This document shows, in pieces, positions 34,136 through 43,632 of a DNA stretch of 64,000 nucleotides. This DNA is from Pseudomonas fluorescens (GTDB lineage Bacteria; Pseudomonadota; Gammaproteobacteria; Pseudomonadales; Pseudomonadaceae). Below the pieces are notes generated by a model. It saw nothing but the letters and a program-made list of their open reading frames with translations. It did no database searches and was not told the origin of the DNA. A program made the position numbers and the translations under genes. Each line of letters starts with the position of its first letter. Position 1 is the first letter of the stretch. Location: the NCBI RefSeq assembly GCF_902497855.1, contig NZ_CABVHU010000021.1:53765-117764 (forward strand), read 5' to 3'.

Positions 34136-35158
34136 TCAGGACGACATCAGCTCGGCCTTGACCAGCTTCGCCTGCTCGTCGGCGTGGTACGAGGAACGTA
34201 CCAGCGGGCCGGAGGCGACGTTCTTGAAGCCCATCTTGTAACCTTCCTCGGCGAACCAGGCGAAGGTGTCCGGGTGTACGAAGCGCTGGACCGGCAAGTG
34301 GCTGCGGGACGGCTGCAGGTACTGGCCCAGGGTCAGCATATCGATGTCGTGCTCGCGCATGCGCTTCATGACTTCGATAACTTCTTCGTCGGTTTCGCCC
34401 AGGCCCAGCATCAGGCCGGACTTGGTCGGAATGTGCGGCATCATCTGCTTGAAGCGCTGCAGCAGGGTCAACGACCACTGGTAATCCGAACCCGGACGCG
34501 CGGCCTTGTACAGGCGCGGCACGGTCTCCAGGTTGTGGTTGAACACATCCGGCGGCTCGGCCGCGGTGATTTCCAGCGCGACGTCCATGCGGCCACGGTA
34601 ATCCGGGACCAGGGTTTCGAGCTGCACGTTCGGCGACAGCTTGCGGATCTCGCGGATGCAGTCGGCAAAGTGCTGGGCACCGCCGTCACGCAGGTCGTCG
34701 CGGTCTACCGAAGTGATCACCACGTACTTGAGTTTCAGGTCGGCGATGGCGATGGCCAGGCTTTCCGGCTCGTTGACGTCCAATGGCTTTGGACGACCAT
34801 GGCCAACGTCGCAGAACGGGCAGCGACGGGTGCAGATGTCACCCATGATCATGAAGGTCGCGGTGCCGCCGGAGAAGCACTCGCCCAGGTTCGGGCAGGA
34901 CGCTTCTTCGCACACGCTGTGCAGCTTGTGTTTGCGCAGCAGGGCCTTGATACGGTCGACTTCCGGCGAAACCGGGATGCGCACGCGAATCCAGTCGGGT
35001 TTCTTCGGCAGTTCGGTGGTCGGAATGATCTTCACCGGGATACGTGCAACCTTCTCGGCGCCGCGCAGCTTGACGCCGGCTTCTACCTTGGCACGCGGGG
35101 CCGGACGCTCGGTAACATCCAGCGTCGGGATCATGGTTTGCACTGCATCAGTAGTCAT
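34136..35158 (-). CDS. lipA: Lipoyl synthase
   Basis: This 340-aa radical-SAM enzyme has the auxiliary cluster ligands in CEEASCPNLGEC and the radical-SAM CxxxCxxC in CTRRCPFCDV. The C-terminal RSSYHADE supplies the serine ligand of the auxiliary cluster. It inserts two sulfurs into protein-bound octanoate. It follows lipB on the same strand with almost no gap, the usual order; the two act consecutively. Confidence 0.97.
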   Translation of the reverse strand: MTTDAVQTMIPTLDVTERPAPRAKVEAGVKLRGAEKVARIPVKIIPTTELPKKPDWIRVRIPVSPEVDRIKALLRKHKLHSVCEEASCPNLGECFSGGTATFMIMGDICTRRCPFCDVGHGRPKPLDVNEPESLAIAIADLKLKYVVITSVDRDDLRDGGAQHFADCIREIRKLSPNVQLETLVPDYRGRMDVALEITAAEPPDVFNHNLETVPRLYKAARPGSDYQWSLTLLQRFKQMMPHIPTKSGLMLGLGETDEEVIEVMKRMREHDIDMLTLGQYLQPSRSHLPVQRFVHPDTFAWFAEEGYKMGFKNVASGPLVRSSYHADEQAKLVKAELMSS

Positions 35159-35159
35159 A

Positions 35160-35810
35160 TCAGTCGATTCCGCCCGTTAGGGTCGTCTGCTCAGCATAGT
35201 CGAGGTGTTTGACGAGCTGCGCGCGCAGCCGGGCACTTACCTCGGCAAATTCAATCGATCCTGCGTGATCGCTCAGCTGGGTCATCGCCAGCCCGGCGTA
35301 GCCGCAGGGATTAATCCGTCGAAACGGTTCCAGGTTCATATCCACGTTCAGGGCCAGGCCATGAAAGGAACAACCGTGGCGGATCCGCAGACCCAGAGAA
35401 GCAATTTTCGCCCCGTCGACGTAGACACCCGGGGCATCCGGCTTGGCCGCGGCCGTGACGCCGTAGCTGGCCAGCAGCTCGATCAGGCACTGCTCCATGC
35501 GGCTGACCAGGTCTCGCACGCCGAAACCCAGCTTGCGCACATCGAGCAACAGGTAAGCCACCAATTGGCCGGGGCCATGGTAAGTCACCTGACCTCCGCG
35601 ATCGACCTGCACCACCGGAATATCCCCCGGCAGCAACAGGTGCTCGGCCTTGCCGGCCTGACCCTGGGTGAATACCGGCAGGTGCTCGACCAGCCAGATC
35701 TCGTCCGCGGCATCACTGCCGCGTTCGTTGGTGAAACGTTGCATGGCATGCCAGACCGGCTCGTAAGCCATCTGGCCAAGCTCGCGAAAGCCCAGCGTGC
35801 CAGACATCAC
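35160..35810 (-). CDS. lipB: Octanoyl-[ACP]:protein N-octanoyltransferase
   Basis: This 216-aa protein has QVDRGGQVTYHGPGQLVAYL and the catalytic Lys in GAKIASLG with the catalytic Cys in RINPCGYAG. It transfers octanoyl from ACP to lipoyl domains before LipA. The ATG overlaps the preceding DUF493 stop by 4 nt, so the two are translationally coupled. Confidence 0.96.
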   Translation of the reverse strand: MMSGTLGFRELGQMAYEPVWHAMQRFTNERGSDAADEIWLVEHLPVFTQGQAGKAEHLLLPGDIPVVQVDRGGQVTYHGPGQLVAYLLLDVRKLGFGVRDLVSRMEQCLIELLASYGVTAAAKPDAPGVYVDGAKIASLGLRIRHGCSFHGLALNVDMNLEPFRRINPCGYAGLAMTQLSDHAGSIEFAEVSARLRAQLVKHLDYAEQTTLTGGID

Positions 35811-36082
35811 AGCACCATGTGCACGAAACCGGTAGCCCGCAACTCGCTGTTGATGTCGTACAGCTGTTCCTGGCCGGTGGCGATGATGTGCAGCTGGATG
35901 GTCGTGTACTTGCCGTTGGTACTCTGGCGTTCAGCCAGGGTCTTGTGATCAACGGTGGCGTGCTTTTCAAGGATCGCAATGATCTTGTCCTTGAAACCCA
36001 CACCGGTATCGCCGATTACCTTGATCGGGTAATCCGCGCAGGGGAATTCGATTTTTGGCGCCTTTACTTCGGTGTCTGTCAT
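35807..36082 (-). CDS. DUF493 (YbeD-like) protein
   Basis: This 91-aa protein has a small ferredoxin-like fold: IEFPCADYPIKVIGD, then a helix, and SVYTTIQLHIIATGQEQLY-like strands (KYTTIQLHIIATGQEQL). YbeD sits between dacA and lipB in many gammaproteobacteria, as here. A regulatory role, possibly in lipoate metabolism, has been proposed but is not settled. Confidence 0.9.
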   Translation of the reverse strand: MTDTEVKAPKIEFPCADYPIKVIGDTGVGFKDKIIAILEKHATVDHKTLAERQSTNGKYTTIQLHIIATGQEQLYDINSELRATGFVHMVL

Positions 36083-36114
36083 GGCGTAACGGCCTCGTAA
36101 GCCGTGGCAACGGA

Positions 36115-36147
36115 CATGGCCCCGCTCCGGATCGGGGCGGGGCCATG
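36115..36147. terminator. GC-rich hairpin between dacA and DUF493
   Basis: CATGGCCCCGC (36115-36125) pairs with the complementary run ending GGGGCCATG at 36147. There is no T-run, so it may attenuate or stabilise mRNA ends rather than terminate fully. Confidence 0.5.
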
Positions 36148-36162
36148 CAAGTCCACACTAAT

Positions 36163-37320
36163 TCAGTTGAACAAGCCGTAGAAGAATAGACGGATGCTAT
36201 CCCACATGCGGCGGAAGATACCACCCTCCTCGACACCATCCAGAGCGATCAGGTCAGCGCTGTGCACCACCTTCTCGTCCAGCTTGACTTCGACTTTACC
36301 GATCACGTCGCCCTTGGCGATTGGCGCCATCAGTTGCGGGTTCATGCTCATGCTGGCGGCGAGCTTTTTCAGCTGGCCCTTCGGCAGGGTCAGGGTCAGG
36401 TCTTGGGCCAGGCCGGCCTTGACTTGATTGGTGGTGCCTTTCCAGACAGGTGCCTGAGCCAGCTCGGCGCCTTTCTGGTAGAAGGTCTGGGTTTCGAAGA
36501 AGCGGAAACCGTAAGTCAGCAGCTTCTGGGTTTCGGAGGCACGCGCCACTTCGCTGTTGGTGCCGAACACTACGGCGATCAGGCGCATGCCATCACGTAC
36601 GGCCGAAGACACCATGCAGTAGCCGGCTTCGTCGGTGTGGCCGGTTTTCAGACCGTCGACGGTCTTGTCGCGCCACAGCAGCAGGTTACGGTTGGGTTGC
36701 TTGATGCCGTTCCAGAAGAACTCTTTCTGCGAGTAGATCGCGTAGTGAGCCGGATCTTCGTGGATGATCGCGCGGGCCAGCACCGCCATGTCGTGAGCCG
36801 ACGAGTAATGCTCAGGGTTCGGCAGGCCGGTCGGGTTCATGAAGTGGCTGTTGGTCATGCCCAGGTCGGCCACGGTTTTGTTCATCATGTCGGCGAACGC
36901 GTCTTCGCTGCCGGCGATGTGCTCGGCGAGCGCAACACTGGCGTCGTTACCCGACTGGATGATGATGCCGTGCAGCAGGTCGCTGACGGTGACTTGCGAG
37001 CCGACCTTGATGAACATCCGCGAACCGCCGGTACGCCAGGCGTTTTCGCTGACGGTTACCGGATCGTTTTCGCCAATCTGGCCACGACGGATTTCCAGGG
37101 TCGCCAGGTACGCAGTCATCAGCTTGGTCAGGCTGGCCGGAGGCAGACGCTGGTCACCGTTGTTCTCCACCAGCACGTTGCCGCTGCTGGCATCCATGAG
37201 CACGTAGGATTTGGCGGCCAGTTGTGGTGGCGACGGCATCATCTCGACCGCGAACGCGGCAGGCGAGAGGAGCAGCGGTACTAGCAGGCACAGTCGTTTG
37301 GCAAAGGTGGTGATGTTCAT
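36163..37320 (-). CDS. dacA: D-alanyl-D-alanine carboxypeptidase, PBP5/6 type
   Basis: This 385-aa protein has a signal peptide (LVPLLLSPAAFA), SLTK (PPASLTKLMTAYL) as the nucleophile motif, SGND as the SxN motif and DGLKTGHTDEAGYC with KTG. A PBP5 C-terminal beta domain follows, with an amphipathic tail (MWDSIRLFFYGLFN) that anchors it to the outer face of the inner membrane. It trims the fifth residue of the murein pentapeptide. Its position next to rlpA, mltB, rodA and mrdA marks the elongasome cluster. Confidence 0.96.
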   Translation of the reverse strand: MNITTFAKRLCLLVPLLLSPAAFAVEMMPSPPQLAAKSYVLMDASSGNVLVENNGDQRLPPASLTKLMTAYLATLEIRRGQIGENDPVTVSENAWRTGGSRMFIKVGSQVTVSDLLHGIIIQSGNDASVALAEHIAGSEDAFADMMNKTVADLGMTNSHFMNPTGLPNPEHYSSAHDMAVLARAIIHEDPAHYAIYSQKEFFWNGIKQPNRNLLLWRDKTVDGLKTGHTDEAGYCMVSSAVRDGMRLIAVVFGTNSEVARASETQKLLTYGFRFFETQTFYQKGAELAQAPVWKGTTNQVKAGLAQDLTLTLPKGQLKKLAASMSMNPQLMAPIAKGDVIGKVEVKLDEKVVHSADLIALDGVEEGGIFRRMWDSIRLFFYGLFN

Positions 37321-37502
37321 CCGTCTCTCGAAATCGCTAATGGAAACTGCCCAAGGGCAAAACTAATCAGATGACCTTCTAACGGGCCATCGCGTGTTCA
37401 GTTGTTCACTCAGAACCCTTGCCGGGCTTTTGTTCTAAAACGAGCCAACAACCAGGTTCACCCCCCAAGACCGCAAGCGAACCCTCAATCAAGTACTACG
37501 TA

Positions 37503-38519
37503 TTACTCGGCGGTGACCAGGCTCGGCGAACCGAGATTGGCCAGGCGCACGCTGTTCTGCACTTGCTGGATTTCACCCGGCGAGCCGATCGGCCCCAGGC
37601 GAACCCGATGCAGTGTCTGTTGATTACGCACGATCGAGCTGATGAACACCGGAGCGCTCACCATCCCGCTGAGCTTCGATCTCAGGAGTTCTGCAGCGTC
37701 CGGGTTGGCGAACGCGCCCACCTGCAGATACTGGCCAGAGGCTTGTGCAGAAGCGTTTTTTTTTGCATCGACCGGCACAGGTACGACGGCCGCGGCGTGC
37801 TGCTGCGGCGGTGGCGTCCATTGTTCAACGGTGCCGGCCGACGCCGTGATCACCGGGGCGTTATTTTGCGCGATTTTCGGCTCGTTGAGCATCAACGGTG
37901 CCGGACGCCCTTTGGCGGCCCACCATTGCTGCGGGTCGATGCCTTCAACCTTGACCCGTGCCGTACCGGATTCGGCATAACCGAGCTTCTTGGCGGCGGC
38001 ATAGGACAAGTCGATGATCCGGTCAGAGTAGAACGGCCCGCGGTCGTTGACCCGCAAGACTACGGTCTTGTTGTTGTCGAGGTTGGTCACCCGAACGTAA
38101 CTGGGCAGCGGCAAGGTCTTGTGCGCGGCACTCATGCCATACAGGTCATAGACCTCGCCATTGGCGGTGTTCTGGCCGTGGAATTTGGTGCCATACCAGG
38201 ACGCCGTGCCCGACGCGACGTAGGACTTGGATTCTTGCTGCGGGAAATAAGTCTTGCCCAGCACGGTATACGGGTTAGCTTTATAAGGACCCGTGTGCAG
38301 GGTCGGTGTCGCATCAGGGATGCGCGATACGTCGACGTCCCACCAAGGCGCACCGTCTTTGTGCGCGCGGTTGATGTCCAGGCCTGGCGTTGCACGCACG
38401 ACGGCGGGAGAAGACTTTGTCGGCGTCGGCGAGCGGCTGGTCGAACAACTGGCGACCAGCACCGTCAACGCGGCGAATGCCATCAGCTTCAGGGGTTTAT
38501 TCATAGGCGATGCCCGCAT
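37503..38519 (-). CDS. rlpA: Septal ring lytic transglycosylase, rare lipoprotein A
   Basis: This 338-aa protein has a lipobox (LTVLVASCSTS), then a double-psi beta-barrel with GTASWYGTKFHGQNTANGE and VRVNDRGPFYSDRIIDLSYAAA, and a C-terminal SPOR domain (YLQVGAFANPDAAELLRSKL). RlpA cleaves naked glycan strands at the division site; the SPOR domain targets it to denuded murein. The ATG at 38519 overlaps the mltB stop (TAATG); Met6 at 38504 is an alternative. Confidence 0.95.
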   Translation of the reverse strand: MRASPMNKPLKLMAFAALTVLVASCSTSRSPTPTKSSPAVVRATPGLDINRAHKDGAPWWDVDVSRIPDATPTLHTGPYKANPYTVLGKTYFPQQESKSYVASGTASWYGTKFHGQNTANGEVYDLYGMSAAHKTLPLPSYVRVTNLDNNKTVVLRVNDRGPFYSDRIIDLSYAAAKKLGYAESGTARVKVEGIDPQQWWAAKGRPAPLMLNEPKIAQNNAPVITASAGTVEQWTPPPQQHAAAVVPVPVDAKKNASAQASGQYLQVGAFANPDAAELLRSKLSGMVSAPVFISSIVRNQQTLHRVRLGPIGSPGEIQQVQNSVRLANLGSPSLVTAE

Positions 38520-39529
38520 TACTTGACGCCCCGTGCTTGGACCAGCTGTTCAGACAGTTGATGTACGGCCATGGCGTACATCACGCTGCGGTTATAACGC
38601 GTGATCGCGTAAAAATTCGTCAGGCCCATCCAGTATTCAGGACCCTTGTCACCTTCCAGGCGGAATGCCGTGACCGGCATATCATCGCGCAGCGCATCAT
38701 GACTTGACCACCCCAGCGCTCGCAACTCCCCGACGGTTTTAGTCGGTTCGATACCGGTGGTCAAACCCTGGTCCACCTGATCGCCACGCACATCCGCGCG
38801 GCTGACCACGGGTTCACCGCCTACCCAGCCGTGACGTTTGAAGTAACTGGCGACGCTGCCGATGGCATCGTCCGGATTGTTCCAGATATTGATGTGGCCA
38901 TCACCGTCGAAGTCCACCGCATAGGCGCGAAAGCTGCTCGGCATGAACTGCGGCAAGCCCATCGCGCCGGCGTAGGAACCCTTGAGGGTCAACGGATCGA
39001 CCTGCTCTTCACGGGCCAGCAGCAGGAACTCACGCAATTCCTTGCGGAAAAATTCGGCACGGGGAGGATAGTCGAAACCCAGGGTCGACAAGGCATCGAC
39101 GACCCGGAAATTTCCGGTATTGCGTCCGAAAAAGGTTTCAACGCCAATGATCGACACAATCACCTGCGCCGGCACGCCGTATTCCTGTTCCGCGCGAGCC
39201 AATATCGCCTCGTGCTGACGCCAGAAGTCCACACCCCGGGCGATGCGCGCGTCGGTGATGAACATCGGGCGGTATTCGCTCCACTGCTTGACCCGCTCCG
39301 CGGGTTTCGAGATCGCGTCCAGGATCGACTGCTTGCGCTCGGCTTCGCGGAACACGCCCATCAGCTGTTCACCGGCAAAACCGTAGTCGCGGGTCATTTC
39401 ACCGACGAATTCGGCCACCTGGGGTGAGCCTTCGTAATCGCCGGCCAACGCGTCCTGCGCTGTGCCAAGGATGCTTACCAGGCCGACCCACGGCGCGTAT
39501 CGAGTCGCCCAGCCACGCATTACTTGCAT
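38519..39529 (-). CDS. mltB: Membrane-bound lytic murein transglycosylase B
   Basis: This 336-aa protein has the SLT_2 catalytic motif IIGVETFFGRNTG and GAMGLPQFMPSSFRAYAVDFDGDGH (in parts). The start at MQVMRGWATRYAPW is chosen because AAGGTGAAG lies 6 nt before it; the longer frame would run into rodA. An N-terminal hydrophobic segment ends ALA, but no lipobox is obvious. It belongs to the elongasome cluster. Confidence 0.95.
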   Translation of the reverse strand: MQVMRGWATRYAPWVGLVSILGTAQDALAGDYEGSPQVAEFVGEMTRDYGFAGEQLMGVFREAERKQSILDAISKPAERVKQWSEYRPMFITDARIARGVDFWRQHEAILARAEQEYGVPAQVIVSIIGVETFFGRNTGNFRVVDALSTLGFDYPPRAEFFRKELREFLLLAREEQVDPLTLKGSYAGAMGLPQFMPSSFRAYAVDFDGDGHINIWNNPDDAIGSVASYFKRHGWVGGEPVVSRADVRGDQVDQGLTTGIEPTKTVGELRALGWSSHDALRDDMPVTAFRLEGDKGPEYWMGLTNFYAITRYNRSVMYAMAVHQLSEQLVQARGVK

Positions 39530-39546
39530 TGAAATCTTCACCTTAT

Positions 39547-40692
39547 TCAAACTTGTGCGATCCACTTACGATGGGTATGGATCGACATCAAAACCCCAAA
39601 CGCTGACAGCAGCGTCACCAGCGAAGTTCCTCCGTAGCTAATGAATGGCAACGGCACCCCCACGACCGGCAACAGGCCACTGACCATACCGATGTTGACG
39701 AAAACGTAAACAAAAAACGTCATGGTCAGGCTGCCTGCGAGCAATTTGCCGAACAATGTCTGGGCCTGGGCGGTAATGACGAGCCCGCGACCGATCAGCA
39801 ACAGGTAAATCAGCAGCAGTGCGCAGATGCCCACCAGGCCGAACTCTTCACCCATGACCGCAATAATGAAGTCGGTGTGGCTTTCCGGCAGGAAGTCCAG
39901 GTGCGACTGGGTGCCCAGCAGCCAGCCCTTGCCGAACACGCCGCCGGAACCGATGGCGGCCTTGGACTGAATGATGTTCCAGCCGGTGCCCAGCGGATCG
40001 CTCTCCGGGTCGAGGAAGGTCAGGACTCGCTGCTTCTGGTAATCGTGCATGACGAAATACCACATGGCGACAGCCACCGGCACGGCGGCGGCGAGCACGC
40101 TGAGGATCCAGCGCCAGCGCAGGCCGCCCATGAACAGCACGAACGCCCCACCCGCCAGGATCAGCAACGAAGTGCCAAGGTCGGGTTGACGCACGATCAG
40201 GATGAATGGCAAGCCGATCAGGAACAAACTGACGCCCACGTGCTTGAGCTGGGGCGGCAAGGTTCGTTTGGACAGGTACCAGGCGATGGTCGCCGGCATC
40301 AGGATCTTCATGAATTCCGAGGGCTGGAAGCGGATCACCCCGGGAATATTGATCCAGCGCGTGGCACCCATGGCGTTGTGGCCCATCACGTCCACCACCA
40401 CCAGCAACAGCACGCCGATCACATAACCGACCGGCACCCAGCGGGCCATGAAGCGCGGCTCGAACTGGGCAATGACGATCATCGACACCAGGCCGATGCC
40501 GAACGAAGTGGCTTGCTTGGCCAGCAGGTCCCAGCTCTTGCCGCTGGCCGAATACAGCACGAACAGGCTGCCGGCGGCGAGGGTCAGCAACAGGATCAGC
40601 AGCGGGCCGTCGATGTGCATGCGTTGCAACAGCGTCGCACGACGACGCATCACATCCTCGCTGGAGAGAATGCGATCGAAATTACTGTTCAC
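39547..40692 (-). CDS. rodA: Peptidoglycan glycosyltransferase RodA (SEDS)
   Basis: This 381-aa polytopic protein starts at a GTG (40690-40692) with GGAGG 9 nt upstream, so the ATG at 40710 is not needed. SEDS signatures include DLGTSLLILAGGAFVLFMGG and the C-terminal PFISYGGTSLVTLLSAFGVL. RodA polymerises glycan strands with its transpeptidase partner MrdA, encoded immediately upstream; the genes overlap by 11 nt. Confidence 0.96.
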   Translation of the reverse strand: MNSNFDRILSSEDVMRRRATLLQRMHIDGPLLILLLTLAAGSLFVLYSASGKSWDLLAKQATSFGIGLVSMIVIAQFEPRFMARWVPVGYVIGVLLLVVVDVMGHNAMGATRWINIPGVIRFQPSEFMKILMPATIAWYLSKRTLPPQLKHVGVSLFLIGLPFILIVRQPDLGTSLLILAGGAFVLFMGGLRWRWILSVLAAAVPVAVAMWYFVMHDYQKQRVLTFLDPESDPLGTGWNIIQSKAAIGSGGVFGKGWLLGTQSHLDFLPESHTDFIIAVMGEEFGLVGICALLLIYLLLIGRGLVITAQAQTLFGKLLAGSLTMTFFVYVFVNIGMVSGLLPVVGVPLPFISYGGTSLVTLLSAFGVLMSIHTHRKWIAQV

Positions 40693-42577
40693 GGGCCGTA
40701 GCCTCCGCACTGATTGGGCTGGCGTATTCGGCTTTCAACCGACCGTTCTGGTCCAGGAGCCAGGCGTCCATGATTTGACGCACCACGGGTGCGGCAACGC
40801 CGGAACCGGACTCGCCGTTCTCGACCATCACCGACACCACGATTTTCGGGTTGTCGGCCGGCGCGAAGCCGACGAACAAGGCGTGGTCACGATGGCGTTC
40901 CTGGACCTTGGAACGGTCGTATTTCTCGCCCTGTTTGATGGCGACGACCTGGGCCGTACCACTTTTACCCGCGATGCGGTATTGCGCACCGAGCGCCGCT
41001 TTGCGGGCCGTACCCCGGGCGCCGTGCATCACCTGCTGCATGCCGTGGTTGACCTTGGTCCAGTCGGACGGGTCGCGCAGGATGATGTCCGGCATCGGGT
41101 TCTCGTCCTTGGGCCGCTCGCCTTCGACGGTCTTGGCCAGGTGCGGCCGGTTCCAGATGCCTTTGTTGGCCACCAGCGCAGTGGCCTGGGCGAGTTGCAA
41201 CGGGGTCGACTGCATGTAGCCCTGGCCGATCCCCAGAATCAGGGTTTCGCCCGGGAACCAGGCCTGACGCCGGGTCGCCCGCTTCCATTCCCGAGTCGGC
41301 ATCAGCCCCGGCGACTCTTCGAACATGTCCAGCGAGACCTTCTGGCCAATGCCGAACTTGCCCATGTACGCCGACAACCGATCGATCCCCAATTTATGGG
41401 CCAGGTCGTAGAAGTAGGTGTCATTGGAACGCATGATTGCCGTGTCCAGATCGACGAAGCCATCGCCGCTACGGTTCCAGTTACGGTATTTGTGATCGTA
41501 GTTGGGCAACTGGTAATAGCCGGGGTCGTACACCCGACTCGAGGCAGTCACGACGCCGGCATCCAGGCCGGCAATCGCCACCGCGGGCTTGATGGTCGAG
41601 CCCGGCGGGTACAGGCCACGCAGGACCCGGTTGAACAGCGGTCGGTCGATGGAATCACGCAGCTCGGCATAGGCCTTGAAGCTGATGCCGGTGACGAACA
41701 GGTTCGGGTCGAAACTCGGCGCACTGACCATCGCCAGGACTTCACCGGTTTTCGGGTCCAGCGCCACCACCGCGCCGCGGCGACCGCCCAATGCGGCTTC
41801 GGCCGCTTCCTGCAATTTGATGTCCAGGCTCAGCACGATGTCCTTGCCGGGAATCGGATCGGTGCGCTTGAGCACGCGTAATACGCGGCCCCGGGCGTTG
41901 GTCTCGACCTCTTCGTAGCCCACCTGACCATGCAATTCAGGCTCGTAGAAACGCTCGATGCCGGTCTTGCCGATGTGGTGAGTGCCGCTGTAGTTGACCG
42001 GATCGAGGGATTTCAGCTCTTTCTCGTTGATCCGCCCCATGTAACCCACCGAATGCGCAAAGTGCGGACCCTGCGGGTAGTGGCGAACCAACTGCGCGAC
42101 CACTTCCACGCCGGGCAGACGGAACTGATTCACCGCGATGCGGGCGATCTGTTCTTCGGTCAGCTCGAACAGGATCGGCACCGGCTCGAACGGCCGGCGC
42201 CCCTGTCGCATGCGTTTCTCGAAGATCACCCGGTCCTCGGGCGTCAGCTCCAGCACCTCGACGATCACGTCGAGCACTTGCTGCCAGTCGCCGGAGCGCT
42301 CGCGGGTCATGCTCAGGCTGAAGCTCGGCCGGTTATCGGCCACCACCACGCCGTTACGGTCGAAGATCAGCCCGCGAGTCGGCGGAATCGGCTGCACATG
42401 GACGCGGTTGTTTTCCGACAGGGTCGAGTGGTACTCGTACTGGATCACCTGGAGGAAATACAGCCGCGCGATCAGCACACAGATCAGCGCCACCACCGCA
42501 ATTGCGCCGAACACGACGCGGCCACGCACCAGACGGGCGTCTTTTTCGTGGTCCTTGAGGCGGATCGGCTGAGGCAT
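40682..42577 (-). CDS. mrdA: Penicillin-binding protein 2
   Basis: This 631-aa protein has an N-terminal membrane anchor (VFGAIAVVALICVLIARLYF), a PBP dimer domain, and a transpeptidase domain with SxxK in PPGSTIKPAVA, SxN in MRSNDTYFY and KSGT in AGKSGTAQV. It is the class B partner of RodA in cell elongation. The start MPQPIRLKDHEKD is the usual one; the frame upstream of it belongs to the rlmH overlap. Confidence 0.96.
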   Translation of the reverse strand: MPQPIRLKDHEKDARLVRGRVVFGAIAVVALICVLIARLYFLQVIQYEYHSTLSENNRVHVQPIPPTRGLIFDRNGVVVADNRPSFSLSMTRERSGDWQQVLDVIVEVLELTPEDRVIFEKRMRQGRRPFEPVPILFELTEEQIARIAVNQFRLPGVEVVAQLVRHYPQGPHFAHSVGYMGRINEKELKSLDPVNYSGTHHIGKTGIERFYEPELHGQVGYEEVETNARGRVLRVLKRTDPIPGKDIVLSLDIKLQEAAEAALGGRRGAVVALDPKTGEVLAMVSAPSFDPNLFVTGISFKAYAELRDSIDRPLFNRVLRGLYPPGSTIKPAVAIAGLDAGVVTASSRVYDPGYYQLPNYDHKYRNWNRSGDGFVDLDTAIMRSNDTYFYDLAHKLGIDRLSAYMGKFGIGQKVSLDMFEESPGLMPTREWKRATRRQAWFPGETLILGIGQGYMQSTPLQLAQATALVANKGIWNRPHLAKTVEGERPKDENPMPDIILRDPSDWTKVNHGMQQVMHGARGTARKAALGAQYRIAGKSGTAQVVAIKQGEKYDRSKVQERHRDHALFVGFAPADNPKIVVSVMVENGESGSGVAAPVVRQIMDAWLLDQNGRLKAEYASPISAEATAREQ

Positions 42578-42587
42578 GAGGGCAAAA

Positions 42588-43055
42588 CTACTTGTGGTAA
42601 GGGTGGCCGGACAGCACTGTCCAGGCACGATACAGCTGTTCGCCGATCAGAATGCGCACCAGCGGGTGCGGCAAGGTCAACGGCGAAAGCGACCAGCGCT
42701 GATCGGCCCGGGCACAGACTTCCGGCGCCAGCCCTTCGGGGCCGCCGACCATGAAATTCACCGTGCGCGAGTCCAGCCGCCAGCGATCGAGCTCGACCGC
42801 CAGCTGCTCGGTGCTCCAGGGCTTGCCGTGGACTTCGAGGGTGACAACACGCTCGTTCGGCCCGACCTTGGCCAGCATGGCTTCGCCTTCCTGACGGATG
42901 AAGCGCGCCACGTCGGCGTTCTTGCCGCGGGTGTTGAGCGGTATTTCCACCAGTTCCAGCGCCAGCTCGGACGGAAGACGCTTGGCATATTCATGCCAGC
43001 CTTCTTCCACCCACTTGGGCATGCGTGAACCGACGGCGATCAGTCGCAGTCGCAC
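42588..43055 (-). CDS. rlmH: 23S rRNA (pseudouridine1915-N3)-methyltransferase
   Basis: This 155-aa SPOUT methyltransferase begins MRLRLIAVGSRMPKWVEEGW and carries the trefoil-knot SAM motif MVGGPEGLAPEV and the C-terminal PHPLVRILIGEQLYRA, both invariant in RlmH. It methylates helix 69 of 23S rRNA in the assembled 70S ribosome. It sits 10 bp before rsfS in reading order. Confidence 0.96.
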   Translation of the reverse strand: MRLRLIAVGSRMPKWVEEGWHEYAKRLPSELALELVEIPLNTRGKNADVARFIRQEGEAMLAKVGPNERVVTLEVHGKPWSTEQLAVELDRWRLDSRTVNFMVGGPEGLAPEVCARADQRWSLSPLTLPHPLVRILIGEQLYRAWTVLSGHPYHK

Positions 43056-43064
43056 AGCGGTCCC

Positions 43065-43559
43065 TTATTGCTGGTCTTTGTTGAGCTTGACGAAGTGCTC
43101 ATGGGTGTTTTCCGGGCTGTGGTGAGCCGCGTTCAGAGCACGGCTCTGTTCTGCACCGGACCACAGACGCTCGAGGTCGTAAAACTGGCGAGCCGAGGCG
43201 GTCATCATGTGGACGATGACATCGTCCATGTCCAGCAGTACCCAGTCGCTGTCGCCCTTGCCTTCTTCACCCAACGGCTTGACGCCCTGGGCCTTGACCG
43301 CTTCGCGGACCTTGTCCAGCATCGCGCCGATTTGGCGGTTGGAGGTACCGGTCGCGATGATCATGAAGTCGGTGATGCTCTGCTTTTCACGAACGTCGAT
43401 GACCTGGATGTCCTGGCCCTTCACGTCTTCCAGGGCTGCTACGGCAACCTTGACCAGTTCTTCGCCACGCAGCTCCGGCCCGGTTGGGGCTTCTACTGGC
43501 AGCGGGGCGCTCTTGAACGTGCCTTTGCGCTTTACTTTGGTTTGGTCTTTGTCAGTCAT
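43065..43559 (-). CDS. rsfS: Ribosomal silencing factor
   Basis: This 164-aa protein has the RsfS core DIQVIDVREKQSITDFMIIATGTSNRQ (in two parts) and DWVLLDMDDVIVHMM near residue 105-120. It binds uL14 on the 50S subunit and blocks joining when nutrients are short. A 30-residue basic N-terminal extension and a 35-residue tail flank the domain. Order nadD-rsfS-rlmH is conserved. Confidence 0.95.
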   Translation of the reverse strand: MTDKDQTKVKRKGTFKSAPLPVEAPTGPELRGEELVKVAVAALEDVKGQDIQVIDVREKQSITDFMIIATGTSNRQIGAMLDKVREAVKAQGVKPLGEEGKGDSDWVLLDMDDVIVHMMTASARQFYDLERLWSGAEQSRALNAAHHSPENTHEHFVKLNKDQQ

Positions 43560-43632
43560 ATAAAACTCGTTTTGCTCGTATGTTCAGGCGCTTCAATACA
43601 CGTTGTTGCTACGTGCCTTGAGGCACTCCTAT